Shown here piece by piece: positions 26,388 through 35,550 of a DNA stretch of 64,000 bases (the first letter of the stretch is position 1; every line of letters begins with the position of its first letter). Origin of the DNA: Polynucleobacter sp. 71A-WALBACH. Lineage in GTDB: Bacteria > Pseudomonadota > Gammaproteobacteria > Burkholderiales > Burkholderiaceae. A program made the translations under genes and the position numbers. The notes below the pieces were generated by a model. The model made no database searches and was not told the origin of the DNA. It worked only from the letters and a program-made list of their open reading frames with translations. The stretch lies in assembly GCF_018882365.1 (NCBI RefSeq), contig NZ_JACVOP010000001.1:186001-250000 (forward strand), read 5' to 3'.

Positions 26388-27911
26388 TTGATTGATCGGC
26401 AATCAGCAAGACCTAGGAATAGTCTCAATCTATTGCTGCTATTTTTTCTAGGGGCACTACTAGCTGCTGCAGCAGAGCTACCCTATGGCGGCTGGATACA
26501 AATCCCCATCTTGAGCTTGATTTGGTGGAGGATGAGTCAACAATCCATTGCTTCTATTAAAAATCAATTTATTTCCGGAATGTTGTTTGGCCTTGGCTAC
26601 TTTGTTCTGGGCTTATGGTGGATCTACATTAGCCTGCATGATGTCGGCGGAATGCACACTGTCGTCTCTTGCTTGGCAGTTTTTTTGCTAGCTGCAGGAA
26701 TGGCTTTATTTTTCTCTAGCGCCTCGCTCTCCCTCTGCCTACAAAGGCGCAGGCACTTAACGGGTTTGGTACTAGCGGCTTCTTGGGTACTCATCGAGTA
26801 TCTGCGTAGTGTGGTGTTAACTGGCTTTCCTTGGATGGGATTTGCTGAAGCGCAATTCAATGGCCCCTTCGCGCCAGTGGCGCCATTCTTCGGCGGCTTA
26901 GCCTGCACATTTTTGGTGGTGTGGATTTCATGGGAAATAACACAGCTAAAGAAGAATATTTTCTTTAGCGGCATCTGCATCATTTCTGCCATCGCCCTCG
27001 CTCAACTCGCCAGCTTCTGGACTTTCACAAGCCCAATGGGTGAGCCACTTAGTGTACGTTTAATCCAAGGTAATTTTGAGCAAAGCCTCAAGTTCAATCC
27101 CAAGGCCATTGAAGAGCAATTTAGTTTTTATTCCAATGCTATCGAGCACCAATCAGCTGATCTGATCATCACCCCAGAGACCGCCTATCCTTGGCCCCAA
27201 AGCAATTTGCCTGCTGGCTTATTAGGATCACTCCAACAGTTTTCTACTACTACCTCTAGCAATGTCTTACTTGGCGTGATTGGAGAAGTACGCAGCCCCA
27301 CTGGGGTGCAATACACCAATCGCGCACTTGGACTCTCTCCTAATGTACCGAGCTATCAATATGACAAGTCTCACCTAGTACCCTTTGGAGAATTTATTCC
27401 CCCTGGATTTCATTGGTTTGTGAATGCTTTCCATGTACCCATGAGCGACTTTGCGCGTGGCAAGTTGGATCAACCCCCTTTCAGCATTTTGCGTTCTGGC
27501 CAAGAGCCTATTAATGCAGCCATTACCATTTGCTATGAAGATGTCTTTGGCGGGGAACTGGCCTCCCGAATTCATCACAGCAGTAAACCTGTCAACCTGT
27601 TGATCAATATGACTAATCTGGCATGGTTTGGAGATTCTCAAGCGCCAGCCCAGCAATTGCGCTTGTCCCAACTGCGCTCACTAGAGACTGGCCTCCCATC
27701 ATTGCGAGCTACCAACACGGGCATTACTGCAGCTCTTGGGTCCGATGGCAAAGTACTCTCGCAACTAGATGACTTTACCCAGGGGGTACTCAACCTAAAG
27801 CTTCAGGCCTACTCAGGCACAACCCCATACGTACTTTGGGGAAATGCACCCATTTTGAGTCTTTCTTGCCTCCTACTCATCCTAGGCCTCATTCGCCAAA
27901 AACGAATTTAA
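26388..27911 (+). CDS. lnt: Apolipoprotein N-acyltransferase
   Basis: 507 residues. Lnt transfers the third acyl chain to the N-terminal cysteine of lipoproteins at the periplasmic face of the inner membrane. Five to six N-terminal helices (about 12-220) precede a nitrilase-like domain. The catalytic triad is E264 (TPETAYPW), K327 (YDKSHLVPFGE) and C382 (ICYEDVFGG), at positions very close to the E. coli enzyme. A final membrane helix anchors the C-terminus. The start appears to be TTG 8 nt after corC; no ATG exists until after the first helices. Confidence 0.94.
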   Translation: MIDRQSARPRNSLNLLLLFFLGALLAAAAELPYGGWIQIPILSLIWWRMSQQSIASIKNQFISGMLFGLGYFVLGLWWIYISLHDVGGMHTVVSCLAVFLLAAGMALFFSSASLSLCLQRRRHLTGLVLAASWVLIEYLRSVVLTGFPWMGFAEAQFNGPFAPVAPFFGGLACTFLVVWISWEITQLKKNIFFSGICIISAIALAQLASFWTFTSPMGEPLSVRLIQGNFEQSLKFNPKAIEEQFSFYSNAIEHQSADLIITPETAYPWPQSNLPAGLLGSLQQFSTTTSSNVLLGVIGEVRSPTGVQYTNRALGLSPNVPSYQYDKSHLVPFGEFIPPGFHWFVNAFHVPMSDFARGKLDQPPFSILRSGQEPINAAITICYEDVFGGELASRIHHSSKPVNLLINMTNLAWFGDSQAPAQQLRLSQLRSLETGLPSLRATNTGITAALGSDGKVLSQLDDFTQGVLNLKLQAYSGTTPYVLWGNAPILSLSCLLLILGLIRQKRI

Positions 27912-27971
27912 TCGCTATTTCATGGTTGACTAGCTTAGCCATGTAAAATCAAAGGCTTAGCCAGGTTAATC

Positions 27972-28856
27972 ATGCTTACTTTTCAGCAAATCATTCTCAA
28001 ACTCCAAGATTACTGGGACCAACAAGGTTGCGCCCTATTGCAACCTATTGACCTTGAGGTCGGTGCCGGTACATCGCATACAGCCACGTTCTTGAGGGCC
28101 ATTGGCCCTGAGCCATGGAAAGCCGCTTACGTCCAACCGTCACGCAGACCAAAAGATGGCCGCTATGGAGAAAATCCAAATCGCTTACAGCACTACTATC
28201 AGTACCAGGTAGTACTTAAGCCTGCTCCAGAAAATATTCTGGAGCTCTACCTTGGCTCACTTGCTGCACTAGGCCTAGATCTTCAGAAGAACGATGTGCG
28301 TTTTGTTGAAGACGATTGGGAAAACCCAACTTTGGGTGCCTGGGGTTTAGGCTGGGAAGTCTGGCTTAACGGCATGGAAGTAACTCAGTTCACCTATTTC
28401 CAGCAAGTGGGTGGTATTGACTGCAAACCCGTTTTAGGTGAGATCACCTATGGTATCGAACGCTTAGCGATGTATATCCAAAATTGTTCCAACGTATATG
28501 ACCTCGTTTGGGCGGATGGCATCTCTTATGGTGATGTGTATCACCAGAATGAAGTAGAGCAGTCTTGCTACAACTTTGAACATTCCAACACTGACCTATT
28601 ATTTGCCAACTTCACCAACTACGAAAGTGAAGCCAAGCGTTTGATGGAGGTCCCATTAGCCTTACCCGCTTATGAAATGGTGCTCAAGGCTGGACATACC
28701 TTCAACTTACTTGATGCCCGTGGCGCCATCTCAGTTACCGAGCGTGCGGCCTATATTGGACGCATCCGCAATCTATCTCGCGCAGTAGCGCAGGCTTACT
28801 TTGAGTCTCGCGAGAAGTTGGGATTCCCGATGTGCCAACGTCAATCCAAAGCCTAA
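27972..28856 (+). CDS. glyQ: Glycine-tRNA ligase alpha subunit
   Basis: 294 residues, full length for the alpha chain of the bacterial alpha2beta2 GlyRS, a class II enzyme that charges tRNA-Gly. The N-terminus [19 protein letters not shown] and the motif 2 region [28 protein letters not shown] are diagnostic. It starts 60 nt after lnt. glyS follows 16 nt downstream, as in most proteobacteria. Confidence 0.97.
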   Translation: MLTFQQIILKLQDYWDQQGCALLQPIDLEVGAGTSHTATFLRAIGPEPWKAAYVQPSRRPKDGRYGENPNRLQHYYQYQVVLKPAPENILELYLGSLAALGLDLQKNDVRFVEDDWENPTLGAWGLGWEVWLNGMEVTQFTYFQQVGGIDCKPVLGEITYGIERLAMYIQNCSNVYDLVWADGISYGDVYHQNEVEQSCYNFEHSNTDLLFANFTNYESEAKRLMEVPLALPAYEMVLKAGHTFNLLDARGAISVTERAAYIGRIRNLSRAVAQAYFESREKLGFPMCQRQSKA

Positions 28857-28872
28857 CCAGCTCGATCCAATT

Positions 28873-31011
28873 ATGAGTACACAGAACTCCCTCTCTCAAT
28901 CAGATAATCTTCTGATTGAAATATTTACCGAAGAGCTTCCACCAAAGTCTTTGCGCCGCTTAGGTGATGCGTTTAGCGAAGGTATTTATTCCGCCCTGAA
29001 GGCTGCAGGGCTCTTGAGCGAAGGCTCCGTTGCCACTGGTTACGCCACACCGCGACGCCTTGCAGTTCAAGTTACTCATGTCTTGAGTCAAGCGCAGGAT
29101 TATCCAGTACGTGAAAAATTGCTGCCGACCAGCATTGCCTTTGACGCAGACGGAAAGCCCACTGCACCGCTGCAAAAAAAATTAGCCGCTTTGGGTTACG
29201 CTGATATTGAGCTTTCGACCTTGGAAAAAGCAGGTGAAGGAAAAAATGAAGCTCTGTATCTCAACATCATCGCCAAAGGCGCAGCATTAGAGCAAACTGC
29301 TCAACAAGCGCTCGAGCAGGCACTCAATAAATTACCTATCGCCAAAATGATGCACTACCAAGTGTTGCAGAAAAATGGTGAATTGGCGGATGTCGAGTTT
29401 GCACGTCCCGCACACAGCATCATTGCTCTTCATGGCAAACAAATATTGAATATCAGCGCCCTAGGTATTGATGCAGCAAATCAAACAGAGGGTCACCGCT
29501 TCCTAGCCCCAGGCACTATTACTATAGCCTCTGCAGATCAGTATGAGTCCGACCTTACTACCAAGGCAAAAGTATTACCAAGCTTTAATCAGCGCCGTGC
29601 ATTTATCGAATCCGCTTTATTAAAAGCCGCTGGCAGTGATCTAGTTTTGATGCCAGATAGCCTATTAGATGAAGTGACGGCTCTAGTTGAGTGGCCAGCA
29701 ATTTATGAGTGTCATTTTGATCAAGAGTTCTTGGAAGTGCCGCAAGAATGCTTAATTCTGACAATGCAGACCAATCAGAAATACTTTGCTTTGACTGATA
29801 AGCAAGGTAAGTTACGCAATCGTTTTCTGATTGTTTCCAATATTGAGACGGATAAGCCGGAAGCCATTATTTCCGGAAACGAACGAGTCGTTCGTCCACG
29901 TCTATCCGATGCACGCTTCTTCTTCCAGCAGGATCAAAAACGTCCGCTAGCATCCCGTGTTGCCGATCTTGCAAAAGTGGTTTATCACAATCAGCTCGGC
30001 AATCAATTGGATCGCACCAAGCGCGTTCAAGGAATTGCAGTGGGCATTGCAAAAGCCTTATCAGCCGATGAGGCACTAGCCAGTCGCGCTGCTGAAATTG
30101 CTAAAACAGATTTGCTGACCGATATGGTTGGCGAGTTCCCGGAGCTCCAAGGCATCATGGGTCGTTACTACGCTACCCATGATGGTGAGAATGCCGAAGT
30201 AGCCTCTGCTTGTAGCGAACATTACATGCCACGCTTTGCTGGTGACGTATTACCGCAGACTCAAACCGGCACCATTCTGGCCATTGCTGACAAATTAGAG
30301 ACTCTCGTTGGTATTTGGGGTGTTGGACTTGCCCCTACTGGAGATAAAGACCCTTACGCATTACGTCGCCATGCTTTGGGAATCTGCCGACTCTTGCTAG
30401 AGAAGAATCTCAGCTTGAACCTGCCCGACTTAATTGAACTGGCTCGTAAACAATTTCCACAGAAAGACGTGCAAGAAAAAGCAAAGGCTGAAGACATTTA
30501 CGCTTTCATCATTGATCGTCTGCGCGCTTACTTACGCGATCAAGCGGTTGCTGGCAAGCCATTCACTACCGAGGAGATTGATGCTGTATTAAGTCAGTCA
30601 CCTGCTCAGCTTAATGATTTAATTGATCGCTTAACTGCATTGCGTGAATTTAACGCCCTAGCAGAAGCTGCTCAATTAGCTGCCGCCAATAAGCGCATTA
30701 GTAATATTCTGAAAAAGAATGCTACCGCTATACCAGCAACCTGCTCAAGCACTCTCTTGCAGGTTCCAGCCGAGATCGCACTTCATCAGGCTCTCGAGAA
30801 GCTCACCCCAACACTCACTGCCGCTTATGAGAAACGTCAGTTCGTGGATCTATTAAAAGCACTAGTAGCCTTAAGCGCCCCAATTGATCAATTCTTTGCC
30901 GATGTCATGGTGATGGATCCAAATCCAGAGTTGCGTGATAACCGCCTAGCTCTCCTGCAACAACTTCACCAGAAAATGAATCTCATTGCCGACCTCGGCA
31001 AATTAGCATGA
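28873..31011 (+). CDS. glyS: Glycine-tRNA ligase beta subunit
   Basis: 712 residues from MSTQNSLSQS. The N-terminus LLIEIFTEELPPKSL is the canonical GlyRS beta opening. A central HD-like region and the C-terminal anticodon-binding domain are complete. An upstream frame extension overlapping glyQ (from 28801) is not supported by family alignment. The stop overlaps the gmhB start in an ATGA arrangement, indicating coupled translation. Confidence 0.96.
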   Translation: MSTQNSLSQSDNLLIEIFTEELPPKSLRRLGDAFSEGIYSALKAAGLLSEGSVATGYATPRRLAVQVTHVLSQAQDYPVREKLLPTSIAFDADGKPTAPLQKKLAALGYADIELSTLEKAGEGKNEALYLNIIAKGAALEQTAQQALEQALNKLPIAKMMHYQVLQKNGELADVEFARPAHSIIALHGKQILNISALGIDAANQTEGHRFLAPGTITIASADQYESDLTTKAKVLPSFNQRRAFIESALLKAAGSDLVLMPDSLLDEVTALVEWPAIYECHFDQEFLEVPQECLILTMQTNQKYFALTDKQGKLRNRFLIVSNIETDKPEAIISGNERVVRPRLSDARFFFQQDQKRPLASRVADLAKVVYHNQLGNQLDRTKRVQGIAVGIAKALSADEALASRAAEIAKTDLLTDMVGEFPELQGIMGRYYATHDGENAEVASACSEHYMPRFAGDVLPQTQTGTILAIADKLETLVGIWGVGLAPTGDKDPYALRRHALGICRLLLEKNLSLNLPDLIELARKQFPQKDVQEKAKAEDIYAFIIDRLRAYLRDQAVAGKPFTTEEIDAVLSQSPAQLNDLIDRLTALREFNALAEAAQLAAANKRISNILKKNATAIPATCSSTLLQVPAEIALHQALEKLTPTLTAAYEKRQFVDLLKALVALSAPIDQFFADVMVMDPNPELRDNRLALLQQLHQKMNLIADLGKLA

Positions 31012-31580
31012 GCACCAGCTCTTCTAAACTAATTATTCTTGATCGCGATGGCGTGATCAATGAAGATCGAGATGATTATGTGAAGTCGAGTGATGAGTGG
31101 GTTCCGCTACCAGGCAGCCTTGAAGCGATTGCACTGCTTAATCAAGCTGGATACCAAATTGCCATAGCAACCAATCAATCAGGCCTGGCGCGCGGTTATT
31201 TCAACATCAATGATCTGCATGCGATGCATAGCAAGATGGATAAGCTGCTTAAACCCCTCGGCGGCCACATTGACAGTATTTTCTTTTGTCCACATACCGA
31301 TGCCAATGCCTGTGATTGCCGCAAACCTCTGCCGGGGATGATGAAAGAGATTGCCCTTCGTTACAAAAAAAATCAAAGTTCCCTGCCTTTATTAGGGGTG
31401 CCGATTGTTGGCGACTCCTTACGCGACCTTGAAGCAGGTATTGCCTTGGGTGCCAGCCCGCATCTAGTATTGACTGGCAAGGGTAGTAAAACCTTAGAAA
31501 AAGGGAAGCTTCCTGAGGGTACGCAGATTCATGCGGATTTAATGGCGTTTGCTAATGGGCTCTTACAAGATAAGGTTTAA
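31008..31580 (+). CDS. gmhB: D-glycero-beta-D-manno-heptose-1,7-bisphosphate 7-phosphatase
   Basis: 190 residues. A HAD phosphatase in ADP-heptose synthesis for LPS inner core. HAD motif I is L-D12-R-D14-G-V-I-N-E-D. Motif II is the TNQSGLARGYF block, and GDSLRDLEAG provides motif IV. The zinc-binding loop CPHTDANACDCRKP (Cys, His, Cys, Cys) is intact. The glyQS-gmhB-acyltransferase order is common in betaproteobacteria. It overlaps glyS by 4 nt. Confidence 0.93.
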   Translation: MSTSSSKLIILDRDGVINEDRDDYVKSSDEWVPLPGSLEAIALLNQAGYQIAIATNQSGLARGYFNINDLHAMHSKMDKLLKPLGGHIDSIFFCPHTDANACDCRKPLPGMMKEIALRYKKNQSSLPLLGVPIVGDSLRDLEAGIALGASPHLVLTGKGSKTLEKGKLPEGTQIHADLMAFANGLLQDKV

Positions 31581-31587
31581 TGCAGAT

Positions 31588-32328
31588 ATGACTTTTATTC
31601 GCTCAGCCCTGTTTACCCTATTCTTGCTGATATTCACGCCTATCTGGTCGATACTCTGCATCCTGGTTTTTCCCTTCCTCAGTCCTGAGAATCGCTATCG
31701 CTTTATCGGCCTTTGGAATAAGGTCGTAATCTGGATCTTGCAACCCCTCTGCGGCATTCGCTACGAGATTCGCGGCATGGAAAACATGATGGCGGTTTTA
31801 GATAAACCCATTGTCGTTCTTAGCAAACATCAATCCGCTTACGAAACAATTTTTTATATCGCTTTACTGCCTAAGCAAGTCTGCTTCGTTTTCAAAAGAG
31901 AGTTGCTTTGGATTCCTTTCTTCGGCTGGGCTTTAGCTCTACTCAAGATGATTCATATTAATCGCAACAGTAAAGAAACCGCAGCCCTCTCCGTTGTCAG
32001 CCAAGGGAAAAAACGTTTAAGTGAAGGCAAATGGATTTTGCTATTTCCGGAAGGCACTAGAACGGCCACTGGATCACACAAACCTTATAGCAAGGGTGGC
32101 GCAAGGCTAGCGAGTGCTACTGAGGCCTTAGTAATTCCAATTGCGCATAACGCAGGTCGTTGCTGGCCTAAGAACAGCTTTCTAAAGCAACCAGGTACTG
32201 TCATATTTTCAATTGGTCCCGCAATTAGCTCTGCTGGAAAAACGGGTGGTCAACTTCACCAAGAAGTAGAGCAGTGGATTGAAGCAGAGATGCGAGTAAT
32301 CGATCCTACGGCTTACCAGAAAACCTAG
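31588..32328 (+). CDS. Lysophospholipid acyltransferase (PlsC-like)
   Basis: 246 residues. One to two N-terminal membrane helices (FLLIFTPIWSILCILVFPFL) precede a PlsC acyltransferase domain. The usual NHxxxxD motif is a KHQSAYE variant, with H81 and E86 (H-x4-E). The FPEGTR motif and the KGGARLA and IPIAHNAG blocks are normal. It probably makes phosphatidic acid from lysophosphatidic acid, or acylates a related lysolipid. The ATG at 31588 lies 7 nt after gmhB; an in-frame ATG inside gmhB (31549) is less likely. It ends 3 nt before the convergent rsmA stop. Confidence 0.88.
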   Translation: MTFIRSALFTLFLLIFTPIWSILCILVFPFLSPENRYRFIGLWNKVVIWILQPLCGIRYEIRGMENMMAVLDKPIVVLSKHQSAYETIFYIALLPKQVCFVFKRELLWIPFFGWALALLKMIHINRNSKETAALSVVSQGKKRLSEGKWILLFPEGTRTATGSHKPYSKGGARLASATEALVIPIAHNAGRCWPKNSFLKQPGTVIFSIGPAISSAGKTGGQLHQEVEQWIEAEMRVIDPTAYQKT

Positions 32329-32331
32329 AGA

Positions 32332-33111
32332 TCAATCAGCTAAAGTTTTAGCCCACTCAATATAGCGCTCTACTGGAATATCCTGGGCACGCGCTTTTAA
32401 TTCAGATTCAGATAAAGATAATCGATCAGCAAAGGCTGATAAGTTAGTACGCAGCATTTTTCTTCTTTGAGAAAATGCTGCCGCGACTACCTTTTCCAAA
32501 GCATGCCACTGCGCATCACTTAAGCTGAAATCTCTTCGCGGAATCATGCGCACTACCGCCGAGTTCACTTTAGGCTGGGGATCAAATGCCTCAGGGGGGA
32601 CTTCTAAAACCTGCTCCATGTCATAGCGAGCTTGCAGCATCACAGACAGGCGACTGAACTCCGAACCACCTGCCTTAGACACCATGCGCTCGACCACTTC
32701 GGCCTGAAGCATAAATACCTGCTCATCAATCACAGGAGCGGCGGAAACGAGATGAAAGAGTAGTGGGGAGGAAATGTTATAAGGCAAGTTACCAACCACC
32801 TTACATAAGCCACTATTAGCTGGACGAGTCTTTGCCCATTCTAAGAAATCAAACTTCAGCGCATCACCCTCAATGACATTGAGGCCCTGGAGATTTTCTT
32901 GATTCCAATATGCGACCAAATCTCGGTCGATTTCCAGTAGGTCTAAGCGATCTAGGTTGCTTAATAAGGGTCTTGTGAGTGCGCCAAGACCAGGACCAAT
33001 CTCAATCACGTGCATATTTTCACTGGGATTAATAGCCGCAACTATGGAATAAATTACCCCTGAGTCCTGCAAAAAGTTTTGGCCAAATCGTTTACGAGCG
33101 CGATGCGTCAT
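32332..33111 (-). CDS. rsmA: 16S rRNA dimethyladenosine transferase RsmA (KsgA)
   Basis: 259 residues. It dimethylates two adjacent adenosines in 16S rRNA helix 45, a late 30S assembly checkpoint; loss gives kasugamycin resistance. The SAM motif is EIGPGLGALTRPLL, and the catalytic NLPYNISSPLL motif is intact. The N-terminus RKRFGQNFLQD is typical. The start overlaps the pdxA stop by ATGA (33108-33111). This is the last gene of the lptD-surA-pdxA-rsmA operon, the same order as in E. coli (there followed by apaGH, absent here). Confidence 0.96.
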   Translation of the reverse strand: MTHRARKRFGQNFLQDSGVIYSIVAAINPSENMHVIEIGPGLGALTRPLLSNLDRLDLLEIDRDLVAYWNQENLQGLNVIEGDALKFDFLEWAKTRPANSGLCKVVGNLPYNISSPLLFHLVSAAPVIDEQVFMLQAEVVERMVSKAGGSEFSRLSVMLQARYDMEQVLEVPPEAFDPQPKVNSAVVRMIPRRDFSLSDAQWHALEKVVAAAFSQRRKMLRTNLSAFADRLSLSESELKARAQDIPVERYIEWAKTLAD

Positions 33112-34127
33112 GTCTTTAGATTCTTTACGTTTACCGCTAATTGATGGGCGAGTCGCAGCGCCTCTAACATGCTGCCTGAATCCGCAATACCTTTGCCAGC
33201 AATATCTAAGGCGGTGCCGTGATCTACCGAGGTACGAATGATCGGCAGGCCCAAAGTGACGTTCACCCCGCCTCCAAAACTAACAAACTTAAATGGTGCT
33301 AAACCTTGATCGTGATACATCGCAATAAACGCATCTACACTATCTAAGGCTTTAGCATCAAACATCGTGTCACCTGGATAGGGTCCGCTTACTTCAATAC
33401 CTAACTTTTTAGCCACCTCAATAGCTGGCGCAATCACATCAATTTCTTCGCGTCCAAGATAGCCTGACTCACCCGCATGCGGATTAAGACCAGCCACTCG
33501 AATCACGGGATTAGTAATATTAAATTTTGTCCGCAAGTCATGATCGACAATCTGAATGGTTTCTAGAATATGTTGGTGATTGAGTGACTCGGGAACTTCT
33601 TTCAAAGGCAAGTGGGTTGTTACTAAAGCCACCCGAAGATCACGACTTTTCTGAAGCCCTAAAAATCCTGCTGGTAATGTCGCGCAAAGCATCATAACCA
33701 CATGCTCTTGATGACAAAGTTTGGCTAGATATTCAGTATGTCCGGTAAATAAGGTATCGCCTGAAGCAGCCCCCTCATTAATTACGCTCTTTTGTATTGG
33801 CGCAGTCACCATAGCATCAAAGCGTCCATCAAGACATCCCTGAACTGCAACATCTAAAAGATGGAGGACATACTGCGCATTGGCAGGATTTAACTGGCCT
33901 GCAGTTACTGGGGAAGCCGGCGAAATAGATTCGACTTTTAAGCGAGTCGATAATTCCTTGGAGATGCCAGGCATGGGAAATAAGCTTGGGTCCCCAACTA
34001 AAGTAATCGTGCATGCAGGCTGCTCTTGCAAGAAGGCCAGCGCAGCTGCAATAGAGACCTCTGGACCAACCCCTGCAGGCTCTCCAGAGCTGATGACTAG
34101 GTTAACGAGGGCTGGCTGCTGGATCAT
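33108..34127 (-). CDS. pdxA: 4-hydroxythreonine-4-phosphate dehydrogenase
   Basis: 339 residues. NAD-dependent oxidation and decarboxylation in pyridoxal 5'-phosphate synthesis. Family blocks include the SSGEPAGVGPEVS N-terminus, TGHTEYLAKLC, AGLNPHAGESG (metal/substrate histidine) and MYHDQGLAPFKF. Its first 26 nt lie inside the end of surA (overlap 34102-34127) and its stop overlaps the rsmA start, so all three reading frames are tightly coupled. Confidence 0.96.
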   Translation of the reverse strand: MIQQPALVNLVISSGEPAGVGPEVSIAAALAFLQEQPACTITLVGDPSLFPMPGISKELSTRLKVESISPASPVTAGQLNPANAQYVLHLLDVAVQGCLDGRFDAMVTAPIQKSVINEGAASGDTLFTGHTEYLAKLCHQEHVVMMLCATLPAGFLGLQKSRDLRVALVTTHLPLKEVPESLNHQHILETIQIVDHDLRTKFNITNPVIRVAGLNPHAGESGYLGREEIDVIAPAIEVAKKLGIEVSGPYPGDTMFDAKALDSVDAFIAMYHDQGLAPFKFVSFGGGVNVTLGLPIIRTSVDHGTALDIAGKGIADSGSMLEALRLAHQLAVNVKNLKT

Positions 34128-35550
34128 CTGCGTTAATGATCTTTACCGTAGCGGTGTCGCGTAATTCACGTAACCAATCTTGATAAGCCTGCTCAAACTT
34201 ACGCTCACGAATCGCTGCGCGAGCAAATTGACGCTGCTTCTCGACCGTTAACTGCGCTTCACGACGTTCGAGCACCTGAATTAAATGCCAACCAAACTCG
34301 GTCTTCACTGGATTGCTGACCTCGCCAATTTGCAGGCGATTCATTGCTTGATCAAATTCGGGAACTAAATCGCCAGGCCCCATCCAGCCCAGATTGCCAC
34401 CGTTCGCAGCGGATCCATCTTCAGAATATTTTTTTGCTAACTCACCAAAATCAGCAGTCTTAGCGCGAACCTGATCACGATAGCCCGCTAGGCGTCTTTC
34501 AGCATCTTGGTCAGTTAAGCCTGCACGGCTACGCAACAAAATATGGCGCGACAGAGTCTGAGTCACCATGATGTTTTGTGGGGTAGAAGCAGTATCCTGG
34601 GGTGCGGCTTGCTGTGGCTCAGGAGCACCTGCAACTAGCGCACGTCTATCGAGGACCTTCAGTACGTGATAGCCGGCAGGACTTTTAACAACGGCATTGG
34701 CAACCTGGCCTCCGCCCGTATTTCTGACAGCCTCGTAAAACAATTGTGGCAAGCGATCTGGAGTACGGTAGCCCAGCTCTTGAAACTTAATCTTCGGATT
34801 GTCTTTTGCAGCCATTGCACCCAATTGCAAGAAATCCACATCGCCACGTGCCTCACGCAATAGTGATTCTGCTTTTTTCTTTGCTTCCGCTTGGGCACCG
34901 GCACCCGCAGCGGCATCAGCAGGAATAAAAATCTGCGCCACATCGATTTCTTCAGGCTCACCTTTTGCAGCCGGAGTTGAGCGCACTGGTTTTCCTCCGC
35001 CAACTACTGCACGATTACGATCGGCAATAAAATTATCAACCTCTGCATCGGAAATCTTAATCTTGCCTTCAACTTCTCGCTCACGATAACGACTAATAAC
35101 AACATCATCACGCAACATCTGACGATAGCGCTCATAACTACTTCCAGTTGCGGCAATTTTTACCTTCAACTCAGCTACGGTTAATTTATTCTTGGCGGCA
35201 ATATCAGCAATAATTTTGTCGAGTTCTTTATTGGTAACGACCACGCCTTCTTGCTCAGCATTTTGCAACTGGATCTTTTCAATAATGAGGCGCTCGAGAA
35301 TAGTCTTGCGCAAAGTGACAGCATCAGGCAATTTAGTGCCCTGCTTTTGTAACGCAGCAATGCGATCATCAATCTCTTTACGAGTAACGTAGCCAGTGTT
35401 GACTACCGCAGCAACTCCATCAATATTGCGAATTTTGCTATCGCTAGATGGCTTTGAACTATCTTGCGCAAATGCAAATTGAGACAGAACAGCGGCGCCA
35501 GCCAAAATCATGGCTGCAAGGGCTTGGTTAAATCGATTCCTACGCATCAT
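34102..35550 (-). CDS. surA: Periplasmic chaperone / peptidyl-prolyl isomerase SurA
   Basis: 482 residues. A signal peptide (about 1-28, ending FAFAQ) precedes a SurA N-terminal chaperone domain (about 38-160) and two parvulin domains: a divergent one (about 195-305) and a canonical one (about 330-430, SRHILLRSRAG to TEFGWHLIQVLERR). SurA escorts outer-membrane proteins, notably LptD, through the periplasm. It starts within an ATGA overlap with lptD (35547-35550). A second ATG follows directly, so either can serve. Confidence 0.94.
   Translation of the reverse strand: MMRRNRFNQALAAMILAGAAVLSQFAFAQDSSKPSSDSKIRNIDGVAAVVNTGYVTRKEIDDRIAALQKQGTKLPDAVTLRKTILERLIIEKIQLQNAEQEGVVVTNKELDKIIADIAAKNKLTVAELKVKIAATGSSYERYRQMLRDDVVISRYREREVEGKIKISDAEVDNFIADRNRAVVGGGKPVRSTPAAKGEPEEIDVAQIFIPADAAAGAGAQAEAKKKAESLLREARGDVDFLQLGAMAAKDNPKIKFQELGYRTPDRLPQLFYEAVRNTGGGQVANAVVKSPAGYHVLKVLDRRALVAGAPEPQQAAPQDTASTPQNIMVTQTLSRHILLRSRAGLTDQDAERRLAGYRDQVRAKTADFGELAKKYSEDGSAANGGNLGWMGPGDLVPEFDQAMNRLQIGEVSNPVKTEFGWHLIQVLERREAQLTVEKQRQFARAAIRERKFEQAYQDWLRELRDTATVKIINADDPAASPR

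Noticed and set aside
28801..28872. glyS start inside glyQ
   Set aside because: The extra residues are a shifted-frame reading of glyQ; canonical GlyS begins at 28873.
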